64,000 bases of DNA from Dokdonella_A sp963834755 (GCA_963834755.1 CAWICQ010000001.1:112594-176593), one strand, 5' to 3'; positions 52,220 through 59,840 are shown, counted from the stretch's first letter. Numbers and translations: made by a program. Notes: generated from the letters alone by a model not told the origin.

Positions 52220-52337
52220 CGTTCCAGATCGGAAGGTGCTGCGTGTGTACCGACAGCTCAAACTCAATCTGCCACGACCCACGAAGAAGCGACTGCCGCG
52301 CCGCGAACGGCAAACACTCATGCCGCCGAAGCGCTAG
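52220..52337 (+). pseudogene. IS3-family transposase OrfB fragment
   Basis: The plus frame ending at 52337 contains RKVLRVYRQLKLNLPRPTKK followed by RLPRRERQTLMPPKR, close to the conserved OrfB/InsD sequence that precedes the catalytic DDE core in IS3 elements. The catalytic core and inverted repeats are absent, so it is a decayed insertion-sequence remnant. The upstream part of the frame (from 52101) is not recognisable. Confidence 0.7.
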
Positions 52338-52624
52338 CTGGCCAGCGCTCGAAGGACGTGCTTCGGGTCTTTCTTGATGGCGCGCAGCAACGCGCGCGCG
52401 GGGCCCGTTGGCTCACGTCGTCCCTGTTCCCAATTTCGGAGTGTTGACACCTCGACGTCGAGGATCTTTGCAAACTTGGTCTGCGAAAGGCCTGTCGAAG
52501 CGCGTACCTTTTGCACCATGACGGCGTCGACGACGGTCTCGCGCGAGGGTGCGCGCCCGCCGCGCGTGATCTCTCCCATCTGCTGCAGGCTTTCGGTGAG
52601 CTGAGCGAAGAGCTGCTTGTTCAT
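52334..52624 (-). CDS. HigA-type antitoxin (XRE helix-turn-helix)
   Basis: A 96-residue DNA-binding antitoxin. The N-terminus (MNKQLFAQLTESLQQMGEIT) is the toxin-binding part; the helix-turn-helix is VRASTGLSQTKFAKILDVEV then TLRNWEQGRREPTGPARALL, as in HigA2/NadS. Its start overlaps the toxin gene's stop by 4 bp, with the toxin gene first as in higBA modules. The 32-bp palindrome upstream of the pair is its probable operator. The gene is intact. Confidence 0.92.
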   Translation of the reverse strand: MNKQLFAQLTESLQQMGEITRGGRAPSRETVVDAVMVQKVRASTGLSQTKFAKILDVEVSTLRNWEQGRREPTGPARALLRAIKKDPKHVLRALAS

Positions 52625-52944
52625 TTTGGCTGCCTCCAGGTTTTGACGATGCCTGCCAGAATCTTCTTTTGCTTCTCCGTAATGTTGTCTTTTTCGCCTT
52701 TGGCGTATACGAGCAAGAGGCCAATACGATCCTGACTCACGAAGTAGTAATAGAGAACTCGCGCTCCGCCACGCTTGCCTTTTCCCTTCGCCGTCATGCG
52801 GACCTTGCGGATACCGCCGGTGCCGGCGATGACGTCGCCGGCTTTCGGATTGATCGCGAGCTCCTTCTGGAATTCGGCATAGGACTCGTCATCCACTTAG
52901 GCGGCGATCTGCGTCGTGAAAATCGGGGTCTCGATGAAGATCAT
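52621..52944 (-). pseudogene. HigB/RelE-type toxin gene with in-frame stop
   Basis: The toxin frame starts at ATG 52944 with MIFIETPIFTTQIAA, then meets TAA at 52899-52897 and continues in the same frame as VDDESYAEFQKELAINPKAG, GDVIAGTGGIRKVRMTAKGK and so on to 52621. Related HigB2 toxins have an aromatic residue (Tyr) at the TAA position, so a TAT/TAC to TAA change is likely. A GTG at 52896 could restart translation and make a 91-residue, N-truncated protein. Either the toxin is dead or it is reduced. The antitoxin gene is intact. Confidence 0.82.
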
Positions 52945-52953
52945 GCGCGACTA

Positions 52954-52985
52954 TACGCCAATGACGTATATACGTCATTGGCGTA
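52954..52985. promoter_or_regulatory. 32-bp perfect palindrome, probable HigA operator
   Basis: TACGCCAATGACGTA, TA, TACGTCATTGGCGTA: 15-bp perfect arms around a TA centre, so the whole 32 bp is palindromic. It lies 10 bases upstream of the toxin ATG on the minus strand, overlapping where the module's promoter should be. Autorepression by the HigA-type protein is the obvious role. Confidence 0.72.
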
Positions 52986-53126
52986 CAACCAGGGATCGAC
53001 GCTTGGAGCCATCGCCTCGCCATCGGTCTGTAACTCGTTGATCGGATTGAGTACCATAGGCGCATCTTCCGGACCTCGAAAACGCCGAGATTCCGAGCAT
53101 TTTCAGCCGCGCGCGCGCCGAAAAGA

Positions 53127-53174
53127 TGCCTGGGGCGCAGGGCGTCGTGGGTTCAAATCGCCGCCCCGACCAAT
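53127..53174 (+). repeat. Right attachment repeat (tRNA-Pro 3' copy)
   Basis: TGCCTGGGGCGCAGGGCGTC followed by GTGGGTTCAAAT and CGCCGCCCCGACCAAT is a copy of the last 50 bp of tRNA-Pro with two G-to-C changes and a CC deletion. No tRNA 5' half precedes it. It marks the distal end of the island. Confidence 0.88.
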
Positions 53175-53228
53175 AAGCGGTTGGATCGACGCCTACGCGG
53201 CGCCGATTTCGTTTTGGAGGCTTGTCGC

Positions 53229-54182
53229 ATGGCCGAAGCACGCCGCACCTTATATCCGGACATTGAGCCCTTTGACTCGGGGTTCCTCGACGTCTCGCCG
53301 CTGCACAAAATCTGTTACGAAGAGTGCGGCAATCCGCACGGCAAGCCGGTCGTGTTCCTGCACGGCGGCCCAGGCGCGGGATTCAATGGGAAATCACGGC
53401 GATTTTTCGATCCCAGACACTACCGCATCGTTCTGTTCGATCAGCGCGGTTGCGGACGCTCGACGCCGCACGCGGAACTCACCGACAACACGACCTGGCA
53501 TCTCGTCGCCGATATCGAAGCGTTGCGAGAGCATCTGGGCATCGCGCGCTGGCAGGTGTTCGGCGGATCGTGGGGTTCGACGCTCGCGCTCGCGTACGCC
53601 GAAACGCATCCCGAGCGCGTGACCGAGCTCGTTCTGCGCGGCATCTTCATGCTGCGGCGGTGGGAGCTCGAATGGTTTTACCAGAAGGGTTGCGATGCGG
53701 TCTTTCCCGATGCATGGGAAGATTTTCTGAAGCCCATACCCGAGGTCGAACGAGGTGATTTGATGAGCGCGTACTACCGGCGGCTCACCGCGCCGGATCC
53801 GGCGGTGCGTCTTGCGGCGGCACGTGCGTGGTCGATCTGGGAGGGCGCGACGAGTTTCCTGTTGCAGGATCCGGCCCACATCGCATCCAGCGGCGAGGAC
53901 GAGTTCGCGCTCGCATTCGCGCGCATCGAGTGTCATTACTTCGTTCACGGCGGCTTCTTCGAGCGCGACGATCAGCTCCTGCACAACGCGCATCGCCTGC
54001 AAGGAATTCCGGCGGTGATCGTGCAGGGCCGCTACGACATCGTGTGCCCGCTGCGCAGCGCGTGGGATCTGCATCGCGCATGGCCGGAGGCGGACTTGCG
54101 CATCGTCGTCGACGCGGGACATTCGGCGTTCGAGCCCGGCATCACCCACGAGCTGATCGCAGCGACGGACCGCTTTCGCTGA
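53229..54182 (+). CDS. pip: Proline iminopeptidase
   Basis: A 317-residue alpha/beta-hydrolase that removes N-terminal Pro. Motifs: PVVFLHGGPGAGFNGKSRRF, LFDQRGCGRSTPH, nucleophile elbow FGGSWGSTLALAYAETHPER, acid QGRYDIVCP and catalytic His in DAGHSAFEPG. GGAGG lies 8 bases before the ATG at 53229. Its promoter region now contains the island's right attachment repeat, so integration may have changed its upstream control. A bidirectional terminator follows. Confidence 0.96.
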   Translation: MAEARRTLYPDIEPFDSGFLDVSPLHKICYEECGNPHGKPVVFLHGGPGAGFNGKSRRFFDPRHYRIVLFDQRGCGRSTPHAELTDNTTWHLVADIEALREHLGIARWQVFGGSWGSTLALAYAETHPERVTELVLRGIFMLRRWELEWFYQKGCDAVFPDAWEDFLKPIPEVERGDLMSAYYRRLTAPDPAVRLAAARAWSIWEGATSFLLQDPAHIASSGEDEFALAFARIECHYFVHGGFFERDDQLLHNAHRLQGIPAVIVQGRYDIVCPLRSAWDLHRAWPEADLRIVVDAGHSAFEPGITHELIAATDRFR

Positions 54183-54224
54183 TCGCGCGCCTCGCGCCGG
54201 CAACGCGCCGACGAGCACGCCGCC

Positions 54225-54253
54225 AAAAAAAGGCCCGCCGAAGCGGGCCTTTT
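54225..54253. terminator. Bidirectional Rho-independent terminator
   Basis: AAAAAAAGGCCCGC, CGAA, GCGGGCCTTTT: an 8-bp GC stem with A and T tracts on both sides, between convergent pip and psiF-like genes. Confidence 0.9.
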
Positions 54254-54288
54254 CGTGTCTATCGCGCGGATAAGTACGCGTGCACGGA

Positions 54289-54648
54289 TCAGTGCGCGGG
54301 TGTCGCAGCGGCAGCGTCGCCCTTGAGGCACGTGCTCATATACGTCTTGCGCGCATCGCCGGCCAGCTTTTCCTTCGACGCTTCCGCATTGCAGGTCTTC
54401 ATCTTTTGCTGCTGCGTCTGCTTGGCCGTCATTGCGGGCGCCGCGGTCTCGCCCTTGAGGCAGGTGCTCATGAAGGTCTTGCGCTCGTCACCGGTCTTGC
54501 CGGTCGCCTGCTTGTTGCAGTCGACCATGCGCTGCTGCTGAGCGGTCAACGGCTTGGCCGGCTTGCTCGTGTCTTGCGCGAATGCCGCGCCGCAGCCGAG
54601 TGCCAGCGCAACAGCGAGCGCCAGCGAGAATTGCGCCTTCAGCTTCAT
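54289..54648 (-). CDS. PsiF-repeat periplasmic protein
   Basis: A 119-residue exported protein with signal peptide to about residue 24 (GCGAAFAQD). Two PsiF repeats follow: QQQRMVDCNKQATGKTGDER with KTFMSTCLKG, and QQKMKTCNAEASKEKLAGDA with RKTYMSTCLKG, each with two Cys. PsiF was named as a phosphate-starvation-induced protein in enterics; its activity is unknown. The start at 54648 drops an unlikely upstream extension. Confidence 0.9.
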   Translation of the reverse strand: MKLKAQFSLALAVALALGCGAAFAQDTSKPAKPLTAQQQRMVDCNKQATGKTGDERKTFMSTCLKGETAAPAMTAKQTQQQKMKTCNAEASKEKLAGDARKTYMSTCLKGDAAAATPAH

Positions 54649-54831
54649 GATAGGAATCCTCTGAGAGTTGATCCGGCGCCAACCCGGCACCGGTGGCGCG
54701 CAGTCTACGCCCGCGACCTGTTTGCCAGCGACGATCAAGGAATGTTGACGAATGCCGTTGGCACTCGTTCAGCCATGAAGCGAGGCATGCGTCACGGGGC
54801 CACCGCGACGACGGAACGACGTTACCGGATC

Positions 54832-54856
54832 AAAAAAGCGCGCCGTGCGCGCTTTT
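54832..54856 (-). terminator. Terminator of the aminotransferase gene
   Basis: GCGCGC-CGT-GCGCGC hairpin flanked by A6 and T4, so on the minus strand it ends in six T residues, 8 bases beyond the aminotransferase stop. Confidence 0.8.
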
Positions 54857-54863
54857 CCGAGCG

Positions 54864-56372
54864 TTACGCGGCCGCCGCGTGCACCGACGTCGCAACGCGC
54901 GGACCTTCAACCAGCGCACGCCGCACGCCTTCGACCAGCAGCTCGACCTCGTCGGCGCTGACGTTGAAATGCGGCGTGAAGCGCAGCGAGTTCACGCCGC
55001 CGTGGATCACGCCGTAGCCGTGCTCGCGCATCCACTCTTCGGTGCTGCCGGCGCCGTAGCACTTGAACGCGGGCGCCAGCTCGCAGGAAAAGAGGAGGCC
55101 CGTGCCCTGCACCTTGGTGATGTAGCCCGGCAGCTCGGCTTTGAGCTTGTTGAGACGCTCGATGAATTCGCGGCCACGTGCGCGCACGTTCTCGCGCACT
55201 TCGTCGGTCAGCGTGTCCATCACCGCGCAGGCGACGTCGAGCGCGCGCGGATTCGCGGTCATCGTGTTGCCGTAGATGCCCTTCTTGTAGAGATCGACGG
55301 CGCGCGGCGCGACCGCAAGCACCGACAGCGGGTACTGCCCCGCGTTGAGGGCCTTCGAATACGTTTCCATATCCGGCGGATCGAGTTTTTCGAAGCCGGG
55401 ATAGTCGACGATCGACAACACGCCGTGCGCGCGCAGGCCTGCCTGGATCGAATCGATCAGCAGTACGCTGCCGTGCGTGCGCGTCAGCTCGCGTGCGGCG
55501 GCATAGAATTCCGGCGTCATCGCGCGACCGGGATCGCCTTCGCCCATCACCGGTTCGATGAACATCGCTTCGATGAACCAGCCTTGTTTTTCCGCATCGG
55601 CGAAGATCTGGCGCAGATGTTCGACGCTGTACGGCTCGACCGTGATCAGGCTGTGCTCGTCGCGGAAGCTGGCCAGATGCTGCTGGTACGGCTTGCGCGA
55701 AGAATCGGAATAGATCGACGGTTTCTCGGTGCGCCCGTGGAAGGCGCCCTTCACGGCAAGGCGTTTGATCGTGCGACCGGCATAGCGCGCGCCGGGATCG
55801 GTCATCAGCTTGGCGTTGACGTCCGAGATGCGCGCCGCCAGCGTCACCGCTTCGGAACCCGAGTTGAGGCAGAAGAATTTCGGATATGGAGAGCCGCCGC
55901 GCGTGCGGCCGATCTCGCGCTTGAGCATGCGTCCGAAGCGGAGCTGCGACAGGCTCGGCGTCATCACGTTCGCCATCACCTGCGGGCGGGCGAGTGCTTC
56001 GAGCACGGCTTTGGGCGTGTGGCCAAACGGCAGCATGCCGTAACCGCCGGCGTCATAGATCACCGCGCCTTTCAGCGTGACGACCCACGGACCGCGCGCG
56101 GCGAGGGCAACATAAGGATTGACGCCGTCTTCGGGATAGAAGTTGACGAAGTCCGCCTGCACGGTGCGGATCTGTTCGGCCTCGTCCATGCGCAGCACGT
56201 CGGCAAGATTCGAGCGCAACGCGAGATGCGCGGCGTAGCCGGCTTCGATCGCCTCGACGAGCTCGGGATGGCGCGCGCCGGCGCTCTCGATCTCCGCGTC
56301 GCCGAGACCCGGCGTACGCACCGCGCCGCCGAACTCGCGCATCTCCTTCAGTTTGGTGACCAGGGCATTCAT
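54864..56372 (-). CDS. Class III aminotransferase, lysine-6-aminotransferase-like
   Basis: A 502-residue PLP enzyme. Cofactor and substrate motifs: NSGSEAVTLAARISD, KGAFHGRTEKPSIYSDSSRK, EPVMGEGDPGRAMTPEFYAA, LLIDSIQAGLRAHG (PLP pyridine-N Asp) and ETYSKALNAGQYPLSVLAV with the Schiff-base Lys. It is longer than acetylornithine or GABA transaminases and the N-terminal 80 residues are distinctive. L-lysine epsilon-aminotransferase-like or ornithine-type activity is a guess. GAGGAGACGG precedes the ATG at 56372. It stands alone. Confidence 0.85.
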   Translation of the reverse strand: MNALVTKLKEMREFGGAVRTPGLGDAEIESAGARHPELVEAIEAGYAAHLALRSNLADVLRMDEAEQIRTVQADFVNFYPEDGVNPYVALAARGPWVVTLKGAVIYDAGGYGMLPFGHTPKAVLEALARPQVMANVMTPSLSQLRFGRMLKREIGRTRGGSPYPKFFCLNSGSEAVTLAARISDVNAKLMTDPGARYAGRTIKRLAVKGAFHGRTEKPSIYSDSSRKPYQQHLASFRDEHSLITVEPYSVEHLRQIFADAEKQGWFIEAMFIEPVMGEGDPGRAMTPEFYAAARELTRTHGSVLLIDSIQAGLRAHGVLSIVDYPGFEKLDPPDMETYSKALNAGQYPLSVLAVAPRAVDLYKKGIYGNTMTANPRALDVACAVMDTLTDEVRENVRARGREFIERLNKLKAELPGYITKVQGTGLLFSCELAPAFKCYGAGSTEEWMREHGYGVIHGGVNSLRFTPHFNVSADEVELLVEGVRRALVEGPRVATSVHAAAA

Positions 56373-56625
56373 CGCCGTCTCCTCAAACACGCGCAAACCC
56401 GACCGTCGAAACGATCAGGCTAGAGCGTTTTAGCCATTGATTTGAAATGAAAAATCGCTGGACGTAGCCTAACACAGGGCGTATTCGCGCGGTACCCCGC
56501 AGCCGTGCCGGCGCCGCTTCCGCGCGCGCATGACACCCATCACCAGCAATGTTTGACGCGTGTATCTGGGTTCGCGCCCAGCCGCCGCCTAGAGTGGCGC
56601 TCAGCGTTCAAACGGGAGTGGCTCC

Positions 56626-57525
56626 ATGATCGGTGCGGGATCCGGCGGCTGTGCAGAGCTCTTCGCGGTACGCAAGCGCTTCGGAACGATCACGGCGCTC
56701 GACAGCGTCGATCTGGACGTGCGCTCGGGCGAGCTCCTGGCCTTGCTCGGACCGAACGGCGCCGGCAAGAGCACGGCGATCGGCCTCTTGCTCGGCCTTT
56801 CCGATCCCGACGCCGGCGAAGTGCGCCTGTTCGGACAGTCGCCGCATGCGCTCGAAGCGCGCCGCGGCGTCGGCGTGATGTTGCAGAGCGCCGGGCTGCC
56901 GGACACGCTCAAGGTCGGCGAGCTGCTCACTCAGACGCGAAGCTACTATCCCGATCCGCTAACCGCCGCCGAATGCGCAGCGACGGCCGGGATCGGCGAT
57001 TTGCTCGGTCGTCGCTACGGCAAATTGTCCGGCGGCCAGCAGCGGCGCGTGCAGTTCGCGCTGGCGATCTGCGGGCGTCCGCGGCTGCTGTTCCTAGACG
57101 AGCCGACAGTCGGCCTCGACGTCGAAGCGCGCCAGGCGCTGTGGGCTTCGATGCGCTCGCTGGTCGCGTCCGGTTGCGCGGTGCTGCTGACCACGCACTA
57201 TCTCGAAGAAGCCGAGTCGCTGGCCGATCGCGTCGCGGTACTGGGTCGAGGCCGCATCATCGCGGACGGCAGCGTGCGCGAGATCCGTGCGCGCGTTGCA
57301 CAGCGCCGCATCCGCTGCGTATCGACGCTCGCGGCCGAGACGATCAGTGCATGGCCGGAGGTACGCAGCATCTGTCGCGACGGCGATCGGCTCGAGATCG
57401 TGACCAATTCCGCCGAAAGCGTCGTGCGCCAGCTGCTCTGGGAAGACAAGCGCCTCAGTGAGCTCGAAGTGGAGCGCGCCGGGCTCGCCGAAGCCTTCAT
57501 TGAAATCACTCAGGAGGCCGCGTAA
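56626..57525 (+). CDS. ABC transporter ATP-binding protein (ABC-2 exporter type)
   Basis: A 299-residue ATPase. Walker A GPNGAGKST, Q-loop MLQSAG, signature LSGGQQRRVQF, Walker B LLFLDEPTVGLD and H-loop LLTTHYLEEAESLADR are intact. It belongs to the DrrA/NatA/YfiL class of drug or peptide exporters. GGGAG precedes the ATG. Its TAA overlaps the permease ATG (TAATG). The operon continues into a two-component system, the pattern of DesK/DesR-type or bacitracin-type systems controlling their own transporter. Confidence 0.95.
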   Translation: MIGAGSGGCAELFAVRKRFGTITALDSVDLDVRSGELLALLGPNGAGKSTAIGLLLGLSDPDAGEVRLFGQSPHALEARRGVGVMLQSAGLPDTLKVGELLTQTRSYYPDPLTAAECAATAGIGDLLGRRYGKLSGGQQRRVQFALAICGRPRLLFLDEPTVGLDVEARQALWASMRSLVASGCAVLLTTHYLEEAESLADRVAVLGRGRIIADGSVREIRARVAQRRIRCVSTLAAETISAWPEVRSICRDGDRLEIVTNSAESVVRQLLWEDKRLSELEVERAGLAEAFIEITQEAA

Positions 57526-58298
57526 TGAATACGATCGTGCAAGAGCGGCCGCGCGTTTCGCTCGCGCGCATCTACGCGCTCGAAGGCAAACACGAATTCC
57601 TGCGACTCCTGCGCGCGCCGTCGTTCGCGGTGCCGACGCTGTTGTTCCCGCCGATGTTCTACCTTCTGTTCGCCGTGCTGTTCGGCGGACGTGGCGGCGA
57701 TTTCCACGCGAACATCTACCTCCTCGCGACCTACGGCGTGTTCGGCGTGATGGCGCCCGGATTGTTCGGCTTCGGCGTTTCGGTCGCGCTCGATCGTGAG
57801 CGCGGCTGGCTGACGTTGAAGCGCGCGCTGCCGATGCCGGCGGGCGCTTATCTCGCCTCCAAGCTCGCGATGGCGATGCTGTTCGCGATGGTCATCTTCA
57901 CCATTCTCGCGATCCTTGCGACCACACTCGGAGGCGTGCATTTGCCGGCGTCGGCGTGGCCGAAGTTGCTTCTCGTGGATGTGTTCGGCGTGTTGCCGTT
58001 CTGCGCGATCGGACTTTTCGTCGGCACGCTCGTCAGCGGACAGGCGGCGCCGGCGGTGATCAATCTGATCTATCTGCCGATGTCGTTTCTGTCAGGTCTC
58101 TGGATGCCGCTCGCCGTGCTGCCCGGCGTCGTGCGCGATATGGCGCCGTTATGGCCCGCGTTTCATCTCGGCCAACTCGCGCTCGGCGCAGTGGGCGAAC
58201 CCACGACGGGCAGCGCGCTCGGCCATATCGCGATACTCGCCGCGATGACCGCAGCGTTTCTGCTTCTTGCCCGGCGGCGGCTCGCGCTGAGCGCATGA
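57525..58298 (+). CDS. ABC-2 type permease
   Basis: A 257-residue permease with six hydrophobic helices: VPTLLFPPMFYLLFAVLFGG, then helices near residues 60-80, 108-130, 142-162, 170-192 and 230-250. The N-terminal cytoplasmic ALEGKHEFLRLLRAPSF and the IYLPMSFLSGLWMPL block are typical of ABC-2 membrane proteins that pair with NatA-like ATPases. It overlaps the ATPase gene by one base; its TGA overlaps an in-frame ATG (58295) of the small gene that follows. Confidence 0.92.
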   Translation: MNTIVQERPRVSLARIYALEGKHEFLRLLRAPSFAVPTLLFPPMFYLLFAVLFGGRGGDFHANIYLLATYGVFGVMAPGLFGFGVSVALDRERGWLTLKRALPMPAGAYLASKLAMAMLFAMVIFTILAILATTLGGVHLPASAWPKLLLVDVFGVLPFCAIGLFVGTLVSGQAAPAVINLIYLPMSFLSGLWMPLAVLPGVVRDMAPLWPAFHLGQLALGAVGEPTTGSALGHIAILAAMTAAFLLLARRRLALSA

Positions 58299-58318
58299 AC
58301 GGGCGAGCGGAGGCGACC

Positions 58319-58447
58319 ATGCGCACGTTCTATGCACGACTTCTGATCAGCGGCGCTCTCATCGTCGCGCTGTTGGTGTCGGGCGCGCTCGCGCCGCAAC
58401 GTGACGGGATCGACGCGACGTCGCGTCATGCCGACGCCAGGCCATGA
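58319..58447 (+). CDS. 42-residue membrane peptide between permease and kinase genes
   Basis: MRTFYARLLISGALIVALLV followed by SGALAPQRDG and a polar tail; a single membrane helix. GGAGG lies 5 bases before the ATG at 58319. An in-frame ATG at 58295 overlaps the permease stop (ATGA) and would add 8 residues. Its own TGA overlaps the kinase ATG (ATGA). Coupling on both sides, a ribosome-binding site and the clear helix argue for a real microprotein, perhaps an accessory subunit linking transporter and sensor. Confidence 0.65.
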   Translation: MRTFYARLLISGALIVALLVSGALAPQRDGIDATSRHADARP

Positions 58448-59697
58448 CCACGCGGCGTATCATCTCCGCCCGCATGAACGACTCGCGCGAAACTTTTGCG
58501 AGCGGCCCGAGCGGAGCATCCTCCGGGTCATTCGCGGCAACGTTGAGAAACGTGCGCCGGCATCTCTTGCCGCAACATCTCGACGATCTCGGCTGGGCGC
58601 CGGTGTGGAGCCTGCTCTATCTCGGCTTCCTGTTCATGACCTGGGACGAGCCGGCGTCGAACTGGCTGCGTCCGACGTTCGTCAGTATCGCGATCTTCCT
58701 GCCGCTTTATTTCCGCTGCTACTGGCTGACCGGCTGGAAGCAACTCGCGCACGTCGGAGCGCTGGCGAGCCTTGCGTTCGCGCTGGTGCCGTTCAACAAA
58801 TGTGCGCACACATATCTGATCTACGCTTCGATTTTCCTGCCGTTCAGCGGGCTGCCGCTGCGCACGTCGCTGCTGCTGATCGTCGGCGGTATCGCGCTCT
58901 ACACCGGCGAGCTGGCGCTGCTCGGCGTGTCGAGCCGCGCGATCGTGATCATCATCGGCGTGACGCTGATCGTTTCGGTCGCCGTGTGTGCCGCGAACAC
59001 CGCGCATCGCGAGAAGCGTCTGCGCCAGTCGGAGCTCAAGCTCAGCCACGACGAGATCCGAAGGCTCGCCGCGCTCGCCGAGCGCGAACGCATCGGCCGC
59101 GATCTGCACGATCTGCTCGGCCACACGCTTTCGCTGATCACGCTGAAATCCGAGCTTGCGGTGCGATTGTTCGATCGCGATCCGCTTGCTTCGCGGCGAG
59201 AAATCGTCGATGTGGAACGAGTCGCGCGCGACGCCCTCGGCCAGGTGCGCCGCGCGGTGACGGGCATCCGCGCGGCCGGGATTGCGGCTGAGCTGGCATC
59301 GGCGCATCTGCTGCTCGAATCGGGCGGCGTGCGGCTCGAATACGAAACGCCGGGCGGCAACGAGTTGCCGCCCGATATCGAAACGATTTTCGCGCTGACG
59401 ATTCGCGAAGGCGTCACCAACATCCAGCGCCATGCGCGGGCGACCGAAGCGCGCGTGATGCTCGTGCTGGCGGCGCGCGAAGCGCGGCTCACGATCGAGG
59501 ACAACGGCCGCGGCGGCGTCATCGCGCCGGGCAATGGCCTGACCGGAATGCGCGAACGCCTGCGTGCGCTGGACGGCGATCTCGTGATCGCTTCCGAGCG
59601 CGGTCGCGGCACGCGGCTCGAAGCGCGCGTCGCACTCGCGATCGATCCCGTCGCTGCCGCGCGCGTCTGCGGCCGCGACGAACCATTCAAAGCGTGA
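58444..59697 (+). CDS. DesK/NarL-class sensor histidine kinase
   Basis: A 417-residue kinase. Five to six membrane helices occupy about residues 48-190. The dimerisation domain is HisKA_3: ERERIGRDLHDLLGHTLSLI with the phosphorylated His in DLHDLLGH. The ATPase boxes follow: EGVTNIQRHARA (N box), IEDNGRGG and GNGLTGMRERLRALDG. The short, unelaborated membrane sensor resembles DesK, which senses membrane fluidity. It partners the NarL-type regulator 195 bp downstream. ATGA overlap supports the 58444 start over an ATG at 58474. The last codons lie in a tandem repeat. Confidence 0.94.
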   Translation: MTTRRIISARMNDSRETFASGPSGASSGSFAATLRNVRRHLLPQHLDDLGWAPVWSLLYLGFLFMTWDEPASNWLRPTFVSIAIFLPLYFRCYWLTGWKQLAHVGALASLAFALVPFNKCAHTYLIYASIFLPFSGLPLRTSLLLIVGGIALYTGELALLGVSSRAIVIIIGVTLIVSVAVCAANTAHREKRLRQSELKLSHDEIRRLAALAERERIGRDLHDLLGHTLSLITLKSELAVRLFDRDPLASRREIVDVERVARDALGQVRRAVTGIRAAGIAAELASAHLLLESGGVRLEYETPGGNELPPDIETIFALTIREGVTNIQRHARATEARVMLVLAAREARLTIEDNGRGGVIAPGNGLTGMRERLRALDGDLVIASERGRGTRLEARVALAIDPVAAARVCGRDEPFKA

Positions 59698-59806
59698 CGC
59701 GCCGCTCTTTCCCTGCGGCGACGACGAACCTTCCATGCGTGAACCGCCGCTCTTTCCCTGCGGCCGCGACGAACGGTTCAATGCCTGACGCGCCGCTCTT
59801 CCCCTT
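59667..59806 (+). repeat. Three tandem copies of a 45-46-bp repeat spanning the kinase stop
   Basis: Units begin at 59667, 59713 and 59758 with CTGCGGCCGCGACGAAC, CTGCGGCGACGACGAAC and CTGCGGCCGCGACGAAC, and each ends near CGCCGCTCTTTCCC. The first contains the last codons and stop of the kinase gene; the others lie downstream. It is followed at once by a CTCTCCCGC-type repeat. Confidence 0.85.
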
Positions 59807-59840
59807 TCCCGCGTGCGGGAGAGGGTAGGGTGAGGGCGCT
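59800..59840. repeat. CTTTCCCGCGTGCGGGAGAGGG palindromic repeat
   Basis: CCCTTTCCCGC and GCGGGAGAGGG pair with a short loop, followed by the companion GTAGGGTGAGGGCGCT. It is a copy of the dispersed family seen at 8671 and 28026. It lies between kinase and regulator genes and may modulate their relative expression. Confidence 0.85.

Larger units (their letters stand above)
33397..53174. mobile_element. Genomic island of about 19.7 kb integrated at tRNA-Pro(GGG)
   Basis: It is bounded by imperfect direct repeats of the tRNA-Pro 3' end. Just inside the left end is a truncated tyrosine-integrase remnant; at the right end are an IS3 transposase remnant and a toxin/antitoxin pair. The cargo is about 18 genes, mostly exported or membrane proteins, plus two response regulators and a sensor kinase. 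AT-richer patches (near 33.5, 36.5 and 37.3 kb) contrast with the backbone. The integrase decay, att divergence and broken toxin suggest an old, immobile element. Confidence 0.82.

Noticed and set aside
54693..56423. 576-codon frame antisense to the aminotransferase
   Set aside because: Shadow frame; the aminotransferase on the minus strand has intact catalytic motifs.
58528..59781. 417-codon frame antisense to the DesK-like kinase
   Set aside because: Shadow of a gene with complete kinase motifs; composition not protein-like.
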